Part shown: piece by piece, positions 10,747 to 18,779 of the stretch | Layout: each line of letters opens with the position of its first letter | Numbering within the stretch: the first letter of the stretch is position 1 | DNA from: Mycobacterium marseillense | GTDB taxonomy: Bacteria; Actinomycetota; Actinomycetes; Mycobacteriales; Mycobacteriaceae | Direction of reading: 5' to 3' | Assembly (NCBI RefSeq): GCF_010731675.1 | Contig: NZ_AP022584.1 | Coordinates: forward strand, 1,054,001 to 1,118,000 | DNA: 64,000 bases | Notes under the pieces: generated by a model | What the model was told of the DNA's origin: nothing | Database searches by the model: none | The model's input: the letters and a program-made list of their open reading frames with translations, nothing else | Position numbers and translations under genes: made by a program

Positions 10747-11628
10747 ATGAAGGTCTCAGTGGTGGCCCCGGTCGCCGACGGCGTCACCGCGGACCCCGAA
10801 TGGATGGTGGCCTTCGCGCGCCACCTCGAAGTGTGCGGGTTCGAATCTATCGTCGCCGTCGAGCACACCGTGCTGCTCACGCGTTATGAGAGCGTCTATC
10901 CCTACGACCGTTCCGGGCGGGTCGGGCTGGCCCCCGCCTGCCCCATCCCGGACCCGCTCGACCTGCTCGCGTTTCTGGCCGGCCACACCACCAGCCTCGG
11001 GCTGGCGACCGGGGTGCTGGTGCTGCCCAACCACCACCCGGTGGTGCTCGCCAAGCGGGTCGCCACCCTCGATGCGCTCTCGGGCGGAAGGCTGCGGCTG
11101 TGCGTCGGCGTCGGCTGGCTCAAGGAGGAGCTGCAGGCCTGCGGCGCGGACTTCGACAACCGGGGCAGGCGGGCCGACGAACAACTCGCGGTGATGCGCG
11201 CGCTGTGGGCCGACCAACCGCAGGGGGCATCGTTTCACGGCGAATTCTTCAGCTTCGAGGATGTGATGAGCTATCCCAAACCCGTTACCGCGGAACGATT
11301 TCCGGTGCACATCGGCGGCCACAGCCGAGCGGCCGCCCGCCGTGCGGGGCGATTCGGCGACGGCTTCCAGCCGCTTGGCGTCACCGGGGACCGGCTCGCG
11401 TCGCTGATCGGGCTCATGCGCGACGAGGCCTCGGCGGCGGGCCGCGATCCCGCGGCCCTGGAGGTCTCCCTGGGTCACAGCGTCACCAAGGTCGACGCCG
11501 AGCGCGCGGCGGGCCTGATCGATCAGGGCGCCGACCGGCTGGTGTTGGCCATGCCGCCGATCGCCGACCTCGAGCAGGCCAAAGACACCCTGTCGGCGTG
11601 TGCGCAGCGGCTGTCACTGGTTTCGTGA
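10747..11628 (+). CDS. Luciferase-like (F420-type) oxidoreductase
   Basis: This 293-residue TIM-barrel protein belongs to the LLM-class flavin/F420-dependent oxidoreductases. Diagnostic stretches are LATGVLVLPNHHPVVLAKRVATLD, followed by SGGRLRLCVGVGWLKEE and, further on, FPVHIGGHSRAAARRAGRFGDG. In mycobacteria members of this TIGR03619-like group usually use reduced F420; the substrate cannot be predicted. I chose ATG 10747 (MKVSVVAPVADG) because an in-frame upstream ATG at 10729 adds six residues that do not fit the family. A TAGCTT hexamer at 10733-10738 might give a short-leader transcript. Its stop codon overlaps the next start (GTGA), so the two genes form a coupled pair. Confidence 0.85.
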   Translation: MKVSVVAPVADGVTADPEWMVAFARHLEVCGFESIVAVEHTVLLTRYESVYPYDRSGRVGLAPACPIPDPLDLLAFLAGHTTSLGLATGVLVLPNHHPVVLAKRVATLDALSGGRLRLCVGVGWLKEELQACGADFDNRGRRADEQLAVMRALWADQPQGASFHGEFFSFEDVMSYPKPVTAERFPVHIGGHSRAAARRAGRFGDGFQPLGVTGDRLASLIGLMRDEASAAGRDPAALEVSLGHSVTKVDAERAAGLIDQGADRLVLAMPPIADLEQAKDTLSACAQRLSLVS

Positions 11629-12104
11629 CGGCGATGACGCTTGCCGCCGACGAGCGAATGGCGCTCAGTGACGTGGTCCACCGGTACGCCGCCCACGTCG
11701 ACGACCGTGAATTCGCCGCCGTCGCAGACCTTTTCACGGTTGAGGCTGAGTTGGTCGTGCCCGCGCCGCCGGCCGATCTGTTGCCGATCCATGCGCATCG
11801 CGGCCGGGAAGCCATCGCGGGCGCCGTCGCCGCCGTCGCGGCGGTCGCGCGCACCGAGCACGCGATCGTCGGCGAGGTGTACGAGGCGGCCGGACGGCCC
11901 GGCGCCGCGCGGGGGCGCGTCGCGTGCGTCGCCCACCACTGGAACCAGCGGGGCGACGAAGTGGTGGACGTGGTGTGGCATCTGCGCTACGACGACGCCT
12001 ACGAGCTGACGGCCGCGGGTTGGCGGATCGGGCGCCGGGCGTTGACGGTCAATGCCATCGAGACGCGCCCGGTGCGCCGGCTGTTACCGCGCGACACCGC
12101 CTAG
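11625..12104 (+). CDS. SnoaL/NTF2-like small protein
   Basis: This 159-residue protein starts at the GTG (11625) that overlaps the previous stop codon by four bases. It has the cone-like NTF2/SnoaL pattern: LSDVVHRYAAHVDDREFAAVADLF at residues 15-38, then HRGREAIAGAV and EHAIVGEVYEAA, ending with a beta-rich YDDAYELTAAGWRIGRRAL. Proteins of this fold serve as hydratases, isomerases, cyclases or simple ligand pockets; the Tyr, Asp and His often needed for catalysis are present but do not prove an activity. The coupling suggests it acts on the substrate or product of the upstream LLM oxidoreductase. Confidence 0.75.
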   Translation: MTAMTLAADERMALSDVVHRYAAHVDDREFAAVADLFTVEAELVVPAPPADLLPIHAHRGREAIAGAVAAVAAVARTEHAIVGEVYEAAGRPGAARGRVACVAHHWNQRGDEVVDVVWHLRYDDAYELTAAGWRIGRRALTVNAIETRPVRRLLPRDTA

Positions 12105-12127
12105 CCAGCCGCGACTTGCTAGGAGGT

Positions 12128-12143
12128 TGTGAGAAAATTCACA
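12128..12143. promoter_or_regulatory. Perfect CRP-type site TGTGA-N6-TCACA
   Basis: The sequence TGTGAGAAAATTCACA matches the cAMP receptor protein palindrome exactly. It lies just after the stop of the SnoaL-like gene and about 200 bases before the likely start of the cytochrome b/molybdopterin gene. Mycobacterial CRP (Rv3676) and the related Cmr use this motif. Whether it activates or represses the downstream gene is not visible. Confidence 0.6.
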
Positions 12144-12305
12144 GCAATCGGCAAGGAACCGAGTTTGCGGAGAAAATCGAGCCACGCAGTAGGCAGGTGC
12201 GGCAATCCGTCTCCGCGCCGACGCGGATTCTGCCCCCTTGCAACTATTGCCGATGACCACACGGCCCGAACGCGCGACACGACCACGGCGTTTTTCCAAT
12301 GAAAC

Positions 12306-12336
12306 TTGGATTTATCCAGGTGTTTTCGTGTATTTT
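12306..12336 (+). promoter_or_regulatory. Candidate promoter giving a leaderless mRNA
   Basis: TTGGAT at 12306-12311 and TATTTT at 12331-12336 form a -35/-10 pair with a 19-base spacer, which is longer than ideal. The -10 is directly preceded by TG and ends seven bases before the GTG at 12344. A transcript from it would begin at or next to that GTG, giving the leaderless arrangement common in mycobacteria. Confidence 0.4.
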
Positions 12337-12343
12337 CAACCCC

Positions 12344-14152
12344 GTGACGCATGCCGAAAGCAAACATGTTGACCCGGTGGGGAACGGCTCAGTCTCGACG
12401 TTGGCGGTAGGCACGCCGCTGACATCCGATCCGGACTTCCGGAGCGAGATCCATACCGCCCACGACACCATCGATGTCGAGCATTACGGCGGTGGCTTCG
12501 ATCTCACCAGGCGGGCGACCGCCCCGAAGTTGCGTGTCGGCCGCGACCGGTGGTTCAACCTGCTCTGGCTGATCCCGATCGGCTTCGCCTTGTTGATCGC
12601 GTCGGTGGCGATCGGCAAGGGCCTGCACAACGTGCCGGCGGTGCAGTCGTTCATCGAGCGCTACCCCGGGACCGATCCGAACAACCATGCCCCCGAGGGC
12701 CTGCCCGCGTGGATCGGCTGGACCCACTTCTTCAACCTGTTCATGATGATGTTCATCATCAGGACGGGCATCCAGATTCTTTGCGACCATCCCCGGCTGT
12801 ATTTCAGCCGCAACGCGACCCCCGGCAAGGATGAATGGCTGCGGGTTGGCCCACCGGTGCCCGACGACGAGCTCTGGACCGCCAACGCCGACACCGTCGC
12901 CCTGCCACCGCAACTGGGATTGCCCGGCTTCCGGCACTCCATCGGGCTGGCCCGGTGGTGGCATCTCGGCGTCGACGTGTTGTGGCTCGTCAACGGCGCG
13001 GTCTTCTACGTACTGCTGTTCGTCACCGGACAGTGGCGTCACATCGTGCCGACCAGCTGGGACGTGTTCCCCGACGCCGCGTCGGTCGCGATCCAGTACA
13101 TGTCACTGGACTGGCCGAAGGACAACGGCTGGGTCGCCTACAACGGTCTGCAGTTGCTGTCGTACTTCGCCACCGTCTTCATCGCCGCCCCCGCCGCGTT
13201 GATCACCGGGCTGGGAATGTCGCCCGCGTTGTCGCAGCGGGTCCACTGGCTGAGCAAGCGGCTGAGCATTCAGCACGCGCGGTCGCTGCATTTCGTGGTG
13301 CTGGTGTACTTCCTGTTCTTCATCCTGGTGCACGTGACGATGGTTTTTGCGACCGAGGCGCTGCGGAACCTCAACCACATGTTCGCCTCCCGCGACGACA
13401 ACAGCTGGATGGGTTTCTGGATCTTCGCCGCGGCCATGGTGGTGACGGCCGTCGCGTGGGTGTGGGCCACTCCGTTCACCATCAAGCACCCCCGGGTGGT
13501 GCAGCGGGTCGGCTATGCGCTCGTCGGCCCGTTCCAACGGGTGCTCGAACGGCTGGACCCCAAGCCCGGCGCCTTCACCGAGAAGGACATCTCGCCGCAC
13601 CACTGGCGCAACGGCCGCCTGCCGGAGACCGTCGAGTACAAGGAACTCGAGCGCGACGACTTCAAGGACTGGCGCCTCAAGGTCTACGGCCTGGTCGAGC
13701 ACCCGATGGAGTTCTCGCTCGAGGACTTGATGGCCCTGCCCTACCACGAGCAGATCAGTCAGCACTTCTGCATCCAGGCGTGGTCGGGCGTCGCCAAATG
13801 GGGTGGCGTGCAAATGAAAACGATCATGGACATCGTCAAGCCGCTGCCCGAGGCGAAATGGGCGGTGTTCTATTCGATGGGCCTGGGCGCCACCGGGGGT
13901 ATCTACTACAACGCCCACCACATCGGTCAGATGGACCACCACATGACGATGCTGGCGTACAACATGAACGACCAGCAGCTGCCCTACATGCACGGGAGGC
14001 CGCTGCGGCTGCGCAACGAGCTGCAGCACGGCTTCAAATTGGTGAAATGGATCAAGGGAATCGAATTCGTCGCCGACTATCACGACATCGGAAGCGGGTA
14101 CGGCGGCTACAGCGAGGACCACAAATACTTCGGGCGGCACCAAACGCTGTAG
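12344..14152 (+). CDS. Cytochrome b561-like / sulfite oxidase-type molybdopterin fusion
   Basis: This is a two-domain protein of about 602 residues. The N-terminal half has about six membrane helices, among them WLIPIGFALLIASVA, LVNGAVFYVLLFV, FATVFIAAPAALITG and HFVVLVYFLFFILVH. Histidines in the helices and loops (RHSIG, SLHFVV, LVHVTM) suggest b-type haem ligands. The C-terminal half (from about residue 405) is a sulfite oxidase-type molybdopterin domain, with the molybdenum-ligand cysteine in QHFCIQAWSGVAKWGG and a HGRPLRLRNELQHG loop. Membrane electron transfer between haem and molybdenum is expected; the substrate is unknown. No ribosome site precedes ATG 12299, whereas the GTG at 12344 fits a leaderless promoter, so I prefer it. 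Confidence 0.85.
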   Translation: MTHAESKHVDPVGNGSVSTLAVGTPLTSDPDFRSEIHTAHDTIDVEHYGGGFDLTRRATAPKLRVGRDRWFNLLWLIPIGFALLIASVAIGKGLHNVPAVQSFIERYPGTDPNNHAPEGLPAWIGWTHFFNLFMMMFIIRTGIQILCDHPRLYFSRNATPGKDEWLRVGPPVPDDELWTANADTVALPPQLGLPGFRHSIGLARWWHLGVDVLWLVNGAVFYVLLFVTGQWRHIVPTSWDVFPDAASVAIQYMSLDWPKDNGWVAYNGLQLLSYFATVFIAAPAALITGLGMSPALSQRVHWLSKRLSIQHARSLHFVVLVYFLFFILVHVTMVFATEALRNLNHMFASRDDNSWMGFWIFAAAMVVTAVAWVWATPFTIKHPRVVQRVGYALVGPFQRVLERLDPKPGAFTEKDISPHHWRNGRLPETVEYKELERDDFKDWRLKVYGLVEHPMEFSLEDLMALPYHEQISQHFCIQAWSGVAKWGGVQMKTIMDIVKPLPEAKWAVFYSMGLGATGGIYYNAHHIGQMDHHMTMLAYNMNDQQLPYMHGRPLRLRNELQHGFKLVKWIKGIEFVADYHDIGSGYGGYSEDHKYFGRHQTL

Positions 14153-14245
14153 GGCTCGTCAACTCCGCCAAGTCGTTTGTCCAACCGGCGTTTTGGGTAG
14201 CTCCAAAGCATCGGCCGGACGGAAGCGACCGCAGAGGAGACGCCC

Positions 14246-14527
14246 ATGAGGCACAGCCCTGTCAACGATGATCGGACCGCCGCCCGCCACGCCGACGATT
14301 CGGAGCGTGATGCGGCGCGGACGCCCGCGCTGCTCGTGGTCGGCGCCGCCGCGCTGGCGTTTGTGGCGTGCCTCGCGAATTTTGCGTTGGGACAAGCCGG
14401 GGCGGGCGTGGCCGCCGCGATCGTCGCGATGCTCGCGTTCGGAGCCGGTCTGGCGTGGCTTGCGATGGACCGCAGGCGGATCCGCGAGGCGCAGCGCGAA
14501 TGGGCGATCGGTCACCCGGGCCGGTAG
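14246..14527 (+). CDS. Small two-helix membrane protein, function unknown
   Basis: This 93-residue protein has a good ribosome site (GAGGAG seven bases before ATG 14246). Residues 1-26 are hydrophilic and rich in Arg, Asp and His. Two hydrophobic helices follow (ALLVVGAAALAFVACLANFAL and VAAAIVAMLAFGAGLAWLAM), and the C terminus is basic (DRRRIREAQREW). That layout predicts a hairpin inner-membrane protein with both ends in the cytosol. I do not recognise a family. It follows the molybdopterin fusion by 93 bases on the same strand and may share its transcript. Confidence 0.7.
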   Translation: MRHSPVNDDRTAARHADDSERDAARTPALLVVGAAALAFVACLANFALGQAGAGVAAAIVAMLAFGAGLAWLAMDRRRIREAQREWAIGHPGR

Positions 14528-14532
14528 ACCCG

Positions 14533-14961
14533 CTACCGCAACGACGCGAGGTTGTTCACCGACTTTTGCACGTCCGATTTCAGCACCCGGGCGACCAGTC
14601 CCCCGATCGGCCCACTGAGCAGGCCGCCTTTGAGGTCGGCGGTGAGGTGGAACGTCGACCCCGGGTCGTCGGCCGAGACCGACATCTGGACGTTGAGCCG
14701 GATCCCGCCACGGCCGCGGCCTTGCAGCTCAATCGATTTCGGCTCGTCGTACCGGGTTACGGTCCAATGGATGACGTTGCGGAAACCCTTGACTTTCACG
14801 CACGACGAGACGCAGGTCCCTTCCTCGATCGTGTCGGGGACCGGGCTGCGCCATCCGGCGAAGATCGTCATCCACTCGCCGAATCGATCGAGATCCGACG
14901 CCAGTTTCCAGGCCGCCTCCGGCTCCACTTTTGAGGACACCGAAACATCTACCCGAGCCAA
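14533..14961 (-). CDS. SRPBCC family protein (Rv0910-like)
   Basis: This 142-residue START/SRPBCC-fold protein binds hydrophobic ligands in a helix-grip pocket. It resembles M. tuberculosis Rv0910, reported as a toxin-antitoxin component: ASDLDRFGEWMTIFAGWRSPVP and KVKGFRNVIHWTVTRYDEP align with that family from memory, as does the glycine-rich end (GGLLSGPIGGLVARVL). The best start is the TTG at 14961, with GGAGG seven bases upstream; longer upstream starts add a basic tail not seen in relatives. No antitoxin-sized partner is adjacent, so a toxin role is unsupported here. Confidence 0.75.
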   Translation of the reverse strand: MARVDVSVSSKVEPEAAWKLASDLDRFGEWMTIFAGWRSPVPDTIEEGTCVSSCVKVKGFRNVIHWTVTRYDEPKSIELQGRGRGGIRLNVQMSVSADDPGSTFHLTADLKGGLLSGPIGGLVARVLKSDVQKSVNNLASLR

Positions 14962-15069
14962 GGCATTCCTCCGCTTCTCCCCAGGTACCAGCGTCGCCAC
15001 CCCACGGGTGACAAACGCACAACCGTGGCTGAATACCCGAACATCGGCGGCCCTATTCGTGGGCCAGGC

Positions 15070-15627
15070 TCAGGGCCACGCCTCTTGGAGTTGCGCAGCG
15101 ACGTCGATGATCTGCGCGGCCTGCGACGCCGGCGCGTCGATCTCGGTCGCGACGTACTGCGCGATGAACCGCCGGATCTCGCCGTCCACCCCCGCCAGGA
15201 TCCGCAGCACCTCGCCGCGGATGGAATTCGACGAGACATTGACGGTGATGTCGGAAGGCCGCGGTTTGGCGACGTCGACGATCAACAGCAGCGGTTCGGC
15301 CGCGCGCGCCGTCGCGCGCAGGGCGATGTCGCCCGAGACCACAAAGCGCTGCTTGTCGAGCCACAGGTCCACCAGCAGATCGATGGACAGCGGAATGTGA
15401 ATGACGAAGGTGATGCTGTCGCCCAGCCGGCGGGTGACCCGGGGTTCCTGGATCGAGACATTCGCACTGACTTTGGCGATCTTGCCCGGCCCCTGGGCGA
15501 TCGGCTCCATGGCGAACTCGCTGCCGGCGATGTCGGCGAATGCCGCGGCGACACGCTCGGGGGTGACGGCGACCTCGAAGAACCGGCGACCGAATTCCTC
15601 GTAGGTGACAAAATCGTGATTCGACAT
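15070..15627 (-). CDS. Conserved hypothetical protein, amphipathic beta-rich
   Basis: This 185-residue protein starts at ATG 15627 (MSNHDFVTYEEFGRRFFEVA). It has no signal peptide, membrane helix or cofactor motif. After a helical N terminus (ERVAAAFADIAG) come alternating strands (KIAKVSANVSIQEPRVTRRL, ITFVIHIPLSIDLLVDLWL, RFVVSGDIALRATA) and a helical C terminus ending IDVAAQLQEAWP. The pattern suggests a lipid- or ligand-binding beta shell, which would suit its SRPBCC neighbour, but this is inference. I do not recognise a named family. Confidence 0.7.
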   Translation of the reverse strand: MSNHDFVTYEEFGRRFFEVAVTPERVAAAFADIAGSEFAMEPIAQGPGKIAKVSANVSIQEPRVTRRLGDSITFVIHIPLSIDLLVDLWLDKQRFVVSGDIALRATARAAEPLLLIVDVAKPRPSDITVNVSSNSIRGEVLRILAGVDGEIRRFIAQYVATEIDAPASQAAQIIDVAAQLQEAWP

Positions 15628-15802
15628 AGGCTTATACCGTCTCACGTCGCCTGCCCGAACGGCCGCTGATCCGCTCGCGTCGCAGGAAATGCGGGTCCGC
15701 TCGCGCCCCACGGGGCCGGGTCCGCCCGGCCGATGCCCGGCGGGTGATCTCCCTCGATCCCGCCGGATTGTGAAGCCCGCCACACCCGGTCGCTTCGTGG
15801 CG

Positions 15803-16612
15803 CTACTGCGCACCGAAGGCGGCATGGAGCTCTGGCAAGAAGCCGGCCAGATGGTTCATCTCCTGGGCGCAGTGCACCATCAGATTGCGGGCATTGGTCT
15901 CCGAGTTGCCCAGCAGCCGCGACGCGAACGGCCGCACCGGCCGCGACGCGCCACCGGGGACGTTGCGCACCGCGATATACCGGCCGCCCATCCAGAAGCG
16001 CGACCGCATCTCGGCCCCGCTCGGGGTCGACCGGACGTGGTGGATGAACCATCCGACGTCCACGGGCGCGGCACTGGAACCCAGCCGGGCACAGATGGCC
16101 ACCGCGTCGTCGCTGTCGGGGGGACAGCCCACGGTCTCCGGGTCGACGAATTGGATTGCGCCATTGAGCATTGCGGAGCCGATGTATTCGCTGATCAATG
16201 ACCAGCGGCCGATGTAGCGCTGGGCGCCCTGACGTCCGGCGTCGTCGCCGTCCTTCCAGGCGGCAAAAAGATGCGCCCGCGGATGCCACAGCTTGTAGCG
16301 GCGAGTGTCGCATCCGTGCCAGCCGAACCACCACGACCACATCGCCGGAGTTACGCCCGGCATGTCGGTGCGTACCGACACGTGGTAGGCCCCGTCGTCG
16401 AGCACCCCGTAGCCATTTTCGGTCTGCTGGTAGCCGTCGTCGGCGACGCGGGCGGCGTCGTCGAAGGCCGGCAACGCCATGCCGCCTTGCGGTCCGTGCT
16501 GCAGCGCCTCGACGACATGCCGTGGCAGCGGCGCCATTTCGGGCGTGAAGAACTTGCCGAACGGTGTCTTCGCGTCGTCGTCGCGGTAGCCCAGATAGCG
16601 GTCGGCGGCCAT
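15803..16612 (-). CDS. PhlG-type C-C bond hydrolase (DAPG hydrolase family)
   Basis: This 269-residue protein resembles the 2,4-diacetylphloroglucinol hydrolase PhlG, a zinc enzyme of Bet v1-like fold that cleaves a C-C bond next to a phenol ring. Four likely metal ligands fit the family spacing: His in KLWHPRAH, Glu in SLISEYIGS, and the HxxxE pair in MVHCAQEMNHL. The aromatic run WSWWFGWHG is also typical. Its start codon overlaps the stop of the upstream oxidase gene by one base (TGATG), so the two are translated together. A joint pathway of oxidation followed by C-C cleavage of an acylated phenol or polyketide is a reasonable inference; the true substrate is unknown. Confidence 0.8.
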   Translation of the reverse strand: MAADRYLGYRDDDAKTPFGKFFTPEMAPLPRHVVEALQHGPQGGMALPAFDDAARVADDGYQQTENGYGVLDDGAYHVSVRTDMPGVTPAMWSWWFGWHGCDTRRYKLWHPRAHLFAAWKDGDDAGRQGAQRYIGRWSLISEYIGSAMLNGAIQFVDPETVGCPPDSDDAVAICARLGSSAAPVDVGWFIHHVRSTPSGAEMRSRFWMGGRYIAVRNVPGGASRPVRPFASRLLGNSETNARNLMVHCAQEMNHLAGFLPELHAAFGAQ

Positions 16613-17952
16613 CAGAGCCGTCCCATCCAGCTGTTGAACAAGCCGTCGGGGTCGTAGTCGGCGCGCACACGGTCGAGCTTGGCCATGGCGGCGTCGCTGG
16701 CGAACCGTGCCGGACGCCGGCCGAGGTTCTCGTCGGCGAGCTGAATCCCGATGGCGTGCTCGGACATCGCGGCCATGTTGGACCGCGCCCAGTCGCAGTA
16801 CTTGTCCTCGTCGGACGGGTCCTTCCAGGAGCCGTAGAGCGCCAGGTAGATGTCGCCCTCGATGCTGTACGCCATGTCCTGGCGGGCGGGGCACGGGCCC
16901 CAGTTCAGCCACAGGAAGTGCGCCGGATGCGGGGGCATCGTGTCGAGGATGGTCCGGATGCCCGGCAGCAGGTCTTCGGCCGGCGCCGACGTCCACATGT
17001 TGTCCACCGCGTAGTGGTGGTCGGACAGGTAGTGGCTCATCGCGACGTCATACCAGGTCGGCAGATCGGTTGGCAGGTAAGGGACTTTGACGAGCGCCCG
17101 GTCGGCGACCGGGCAGGTGCCGAACAGGGCGAGGGCCGCTTCGGCCTCGGCGTCGGAGTCCGCGAACGCCGGCGACGCGAAGGTGATGACGGGGACGTCG
17201 ATGCCCATGTTGGGCTCGCCGCGCGAGGCGACCGCCTGCAGCTCGACCCGCGGGTCCACCTCGGCGCTGACGGCGCGCGCCCAGGTGAAGACCTCGTCGG
17301 CCAGCTCGAACGGGTAGGCATAGACGCTGGTGCCGCAGGCGGCCGGGCGCGGGTAGAGCCTCAGGTAGAACGACGTGACGACGCCGAAAAAGCCGGGGCC
17401 GGCGCCGCGGGCGGCCCAGTACAGGTCGGCGTGATGGTCTTCGTCGCAATGGATCTGCTCGCCGTCGGCGGTGATGACGTCGAGGCCGATAACGCTCTCG
17501 CAGGCCGGGCCGTAGATCCGGCTGTTCCAGCCGTAGCCGCCTTGCAGCAGGTAACCGCCGAGGCACACGCCCTTGCAGTGGCCGCCGGGGAAGAACAGGT
17601 TTTGCGCTTCCAGGTCCGCCATCAGCAGGCTGCCGCCCTTGCCCGGACCCGCGACGGCCAGGCCCCGGTCGGCGTCGATGTCGGCATGGTCCAGGCGGCT
17701 CAGGTCGAGCAGCACGGAGCCGTCGCGCAGGTGGCTGGCGGCGAAGCTGTGTCCCCCGGAAACGACGCTGACCTGTAGACCGTTGGCCTTGGCGTGGCGC
17801 AGACCGGCGACGATATCGTCGGCGCAGCGGGCCTGCACGATCACTTCGGGATAGCGGTCGGGGACCCGCTGATGCCACACGGTGCCTCGCCGCGCCTCCT
17901 CATAACCGTCGTCGCCGCGAAAACAATGCCGCCCAGCAGGTAACACGCTCAT
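16612..17952 (-). CDS. Berberine-bridge-type FAD oxidase
   Basis: This 446-residue protein has an FAD-binding PCMH/FAD_binding_4 domain and a C-terminal BBE motif (RADYDPDGLFNSWMG). Two features point to bicovalent flavin: the His in VSVVSGGHSFAAS and the Cys in GGHCKGVCLGGYLLQGG. Such enzymes oxidise alcohols, sugars or secondary metabolites with molecular oxygen or another acceptor. ATG 17952 is preceded by AAAGGAG at good spacing; the much longer open frame upstream is rejected because it runs through the IclR gene. It lies divergent from iclR and one base upstream of the PhlG-like gene, forming a two-gene operon probably under IclR control. Confidence 0.9.
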   Translation of the reverse strand: MSVLPAGRHCFRGDDGYEEARRGTVWHQRVPDRYPEVIVQARCADDIVAGLRHAKANGLQVSVVSGGHSFAASHLRDGSVLLDLSRLDHADIDADRGLAVAGPGKGGSLLMADLEAQNLFFPGGHCKGVCLGGYLLQGGYGWNSRIYGPACESVIGLDVITADGEQIHCDEDHHADLYWAARGAGPGFFGVVTSFYLRLYPRPAACGTSVYAYPFELADEVFTWARAVSAEVDPRVELQAVASRGEPNMGIDVPVITFASPAFADSDAEAEAALALFGTCPVADRALVKVPYLPTDLPTWYDVAMSHYLSDHHYAVDNMWTSAPAEDLLPGIRTILDTMPPHPAHFLWLNWGPCPARQDMAYSIEGDIYLALYGSWKDPSDEDKYCDWARSNMAAMSEHAIGIQLADENLGRRPARFASDAAMAKLDRVRADYDPDGLFNSWMGRL

Positions 17953-17979
17953 CGGGAGCTCCTTTGATCCCATCCCTTT

Positions 17980-17996
17980 GATCCACAAAGCGGATC
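17980..17996. promoter_or_regulatory. Operator copy 1: GATCC-N7-GGATC
   Basis: GATCCACAAAGCGGATC is an exact 5-bp inverted repeat with a 7-base spacer. It ends immediately before the -35 hexamer of the iclR promoter and lies 28 bases upstream of the oxidase start on the other strand. It shares half-sites, spacer length and the final GC of the spacer with the copy at 18002-18018. Confidence 0.6.
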
Positions 17997-18026
17997 TTGG
18001 CGATCCGTGATGCGGATCACTATAGT
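17997..18026 (+). promoter_or_regulatory. iclR promoter for leaderless transcript
   Basis: TTGGCG (17997-18002) and TATAGT (18021-18026) are separated by 18 bases. The -10 element ends six bases before the GTG at 18033, so transcription should begin at the start codon and the mRNA should lack a leader. The second GATCC-N7-GGATC palindrome fills the spacer, which would let the regulator block its own promoter. Confidence 0.65.
18002..18018. promoter_or_regulatory. Operator copy 2: GATCC-N7-GGATC
   Basis: GATCCGTGATGCGGATC has the same half-sites and spacer length as the copy at 17980-17996. The two centres are 22 bp apart, so two dimers would sit on the same face of the DNA. This copy occupies the spacer of the iclR promoter. 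Confidence 0.6.
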
Positions 18027-18032
18027 GGTCCT

Positions 18033-18779
18033 GTGCCGGAAACGGGAGACAATTTTCCAACTGGTCGCGACGAGGGCATCCAGGTGTTACGCCGCGCCGC
18101 GGCCGCCCTGGACGAGATCGCCGCGGAACCGGGCCGACTGCGCCTGGTCGACCTCGGCGAACGGCTCGGGCTGGCCAAGTCGACGGCACGCCGGTTGCTG
18201 GTCGGGCTCGTCGAGGTCGGGCTGGCCAGCGTCGACGCCCAGGGCCGGTTTTCGCTGGGCGAGCGACTCCTCGGGTTCGGCAAGGCCGACGCGGCGCAGG
18301 TCTCGGCGATGTTCCGCCCGACGATCGAGCGGGTGGCCCGGGCGACCGACGGCGAGACGGTCGACTTGTCCATCCTGCGCGGGCAGCGCATGTGGTTCGT
18401 CGACCAGATCGAGTCGACGCATCGGCTCCGGGCCGTCTCGGCCATCGGCGTGCGCTTCCCCCTGGAGTCGACCGCGAACGGCAAGGCCGCCCTCGCCGCG
18501 CTCGACGAGTCCGACGCCGAGGCGGTGTTGACCCGGTTGCGCCCCGACGACGCGGATCGGCTGCGCGCCGAGATCGCCGAGATACGGCGCACCGCCATCG
18601 CTTTCGACCGCGACGAACACACGCCGGGGATCTCCGCTGCGGCCGTTGCCGGCCGGGCCGCCGGCGACATCGTCGTCGCGATCTCGGTGCCGGCGCCCAC
18701 GGAACGCTTCGCCGAGAAGGAACGGACCATCGTCGACGCGTTGCGGTCGGCCGCCGACTCGCCGGCCTGGGCGCGCTAG
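18033..18779 (+). CDS. IclR family transcriptional regulator
   Basis: This 248-residue regulator has an N-terminal winged helix (residues about 15-75: IQVLRRAAAALDEIAAEPG, then LVDLGERLGLAKSTARRLLV) and the C-terminal IclR effector domain (VDLSILRGQRMWFVDQIES, PLESTANGKAALAAL, RDEHTPGISAAAVAG). The GTG at 18033 is chosen because a good -10 sits exactly six bases before it; the TTG at 17997 would overlap the -35 hexamer. It diverges from the oxidase/PhlG operon, and two matched palindromes lie between them. Known relatives respond to small aromatic or carboxylic compounds, which suits control of an aromatic C-C hydrolase pathway. Confidence 0.9.
   Translation: MPETGDNFPTGRDEGIQVLRRAAAALDEIAAEPGRLRLVDLGERLGLAKSTARRLLVGLVEVGLASVDAQGRFSLGERLLGFGKADAAQVSAMFRPTIERVARATDGETVDLSILRGQRMWFVDQIESTHRLRAVSAIGVRFPLESTANGKAALAALDESDAEAVLTRLRPDDADRLRAEIAEIRRTAIAFDRDEHTPGISAAAVAGRAAGDIVVAISVPAPTERFAEKERTIVDALRSAADSPAWAR

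Noticed and set aside
14533..15627. Toxin-antitoxin pair made of the SRPBCC gene and the neighbouring hypothetical gene
   Set aside because: The two genes are separated by about 100 bases, and the neighbour has no antitoxin-type DNA-binding motif or size.
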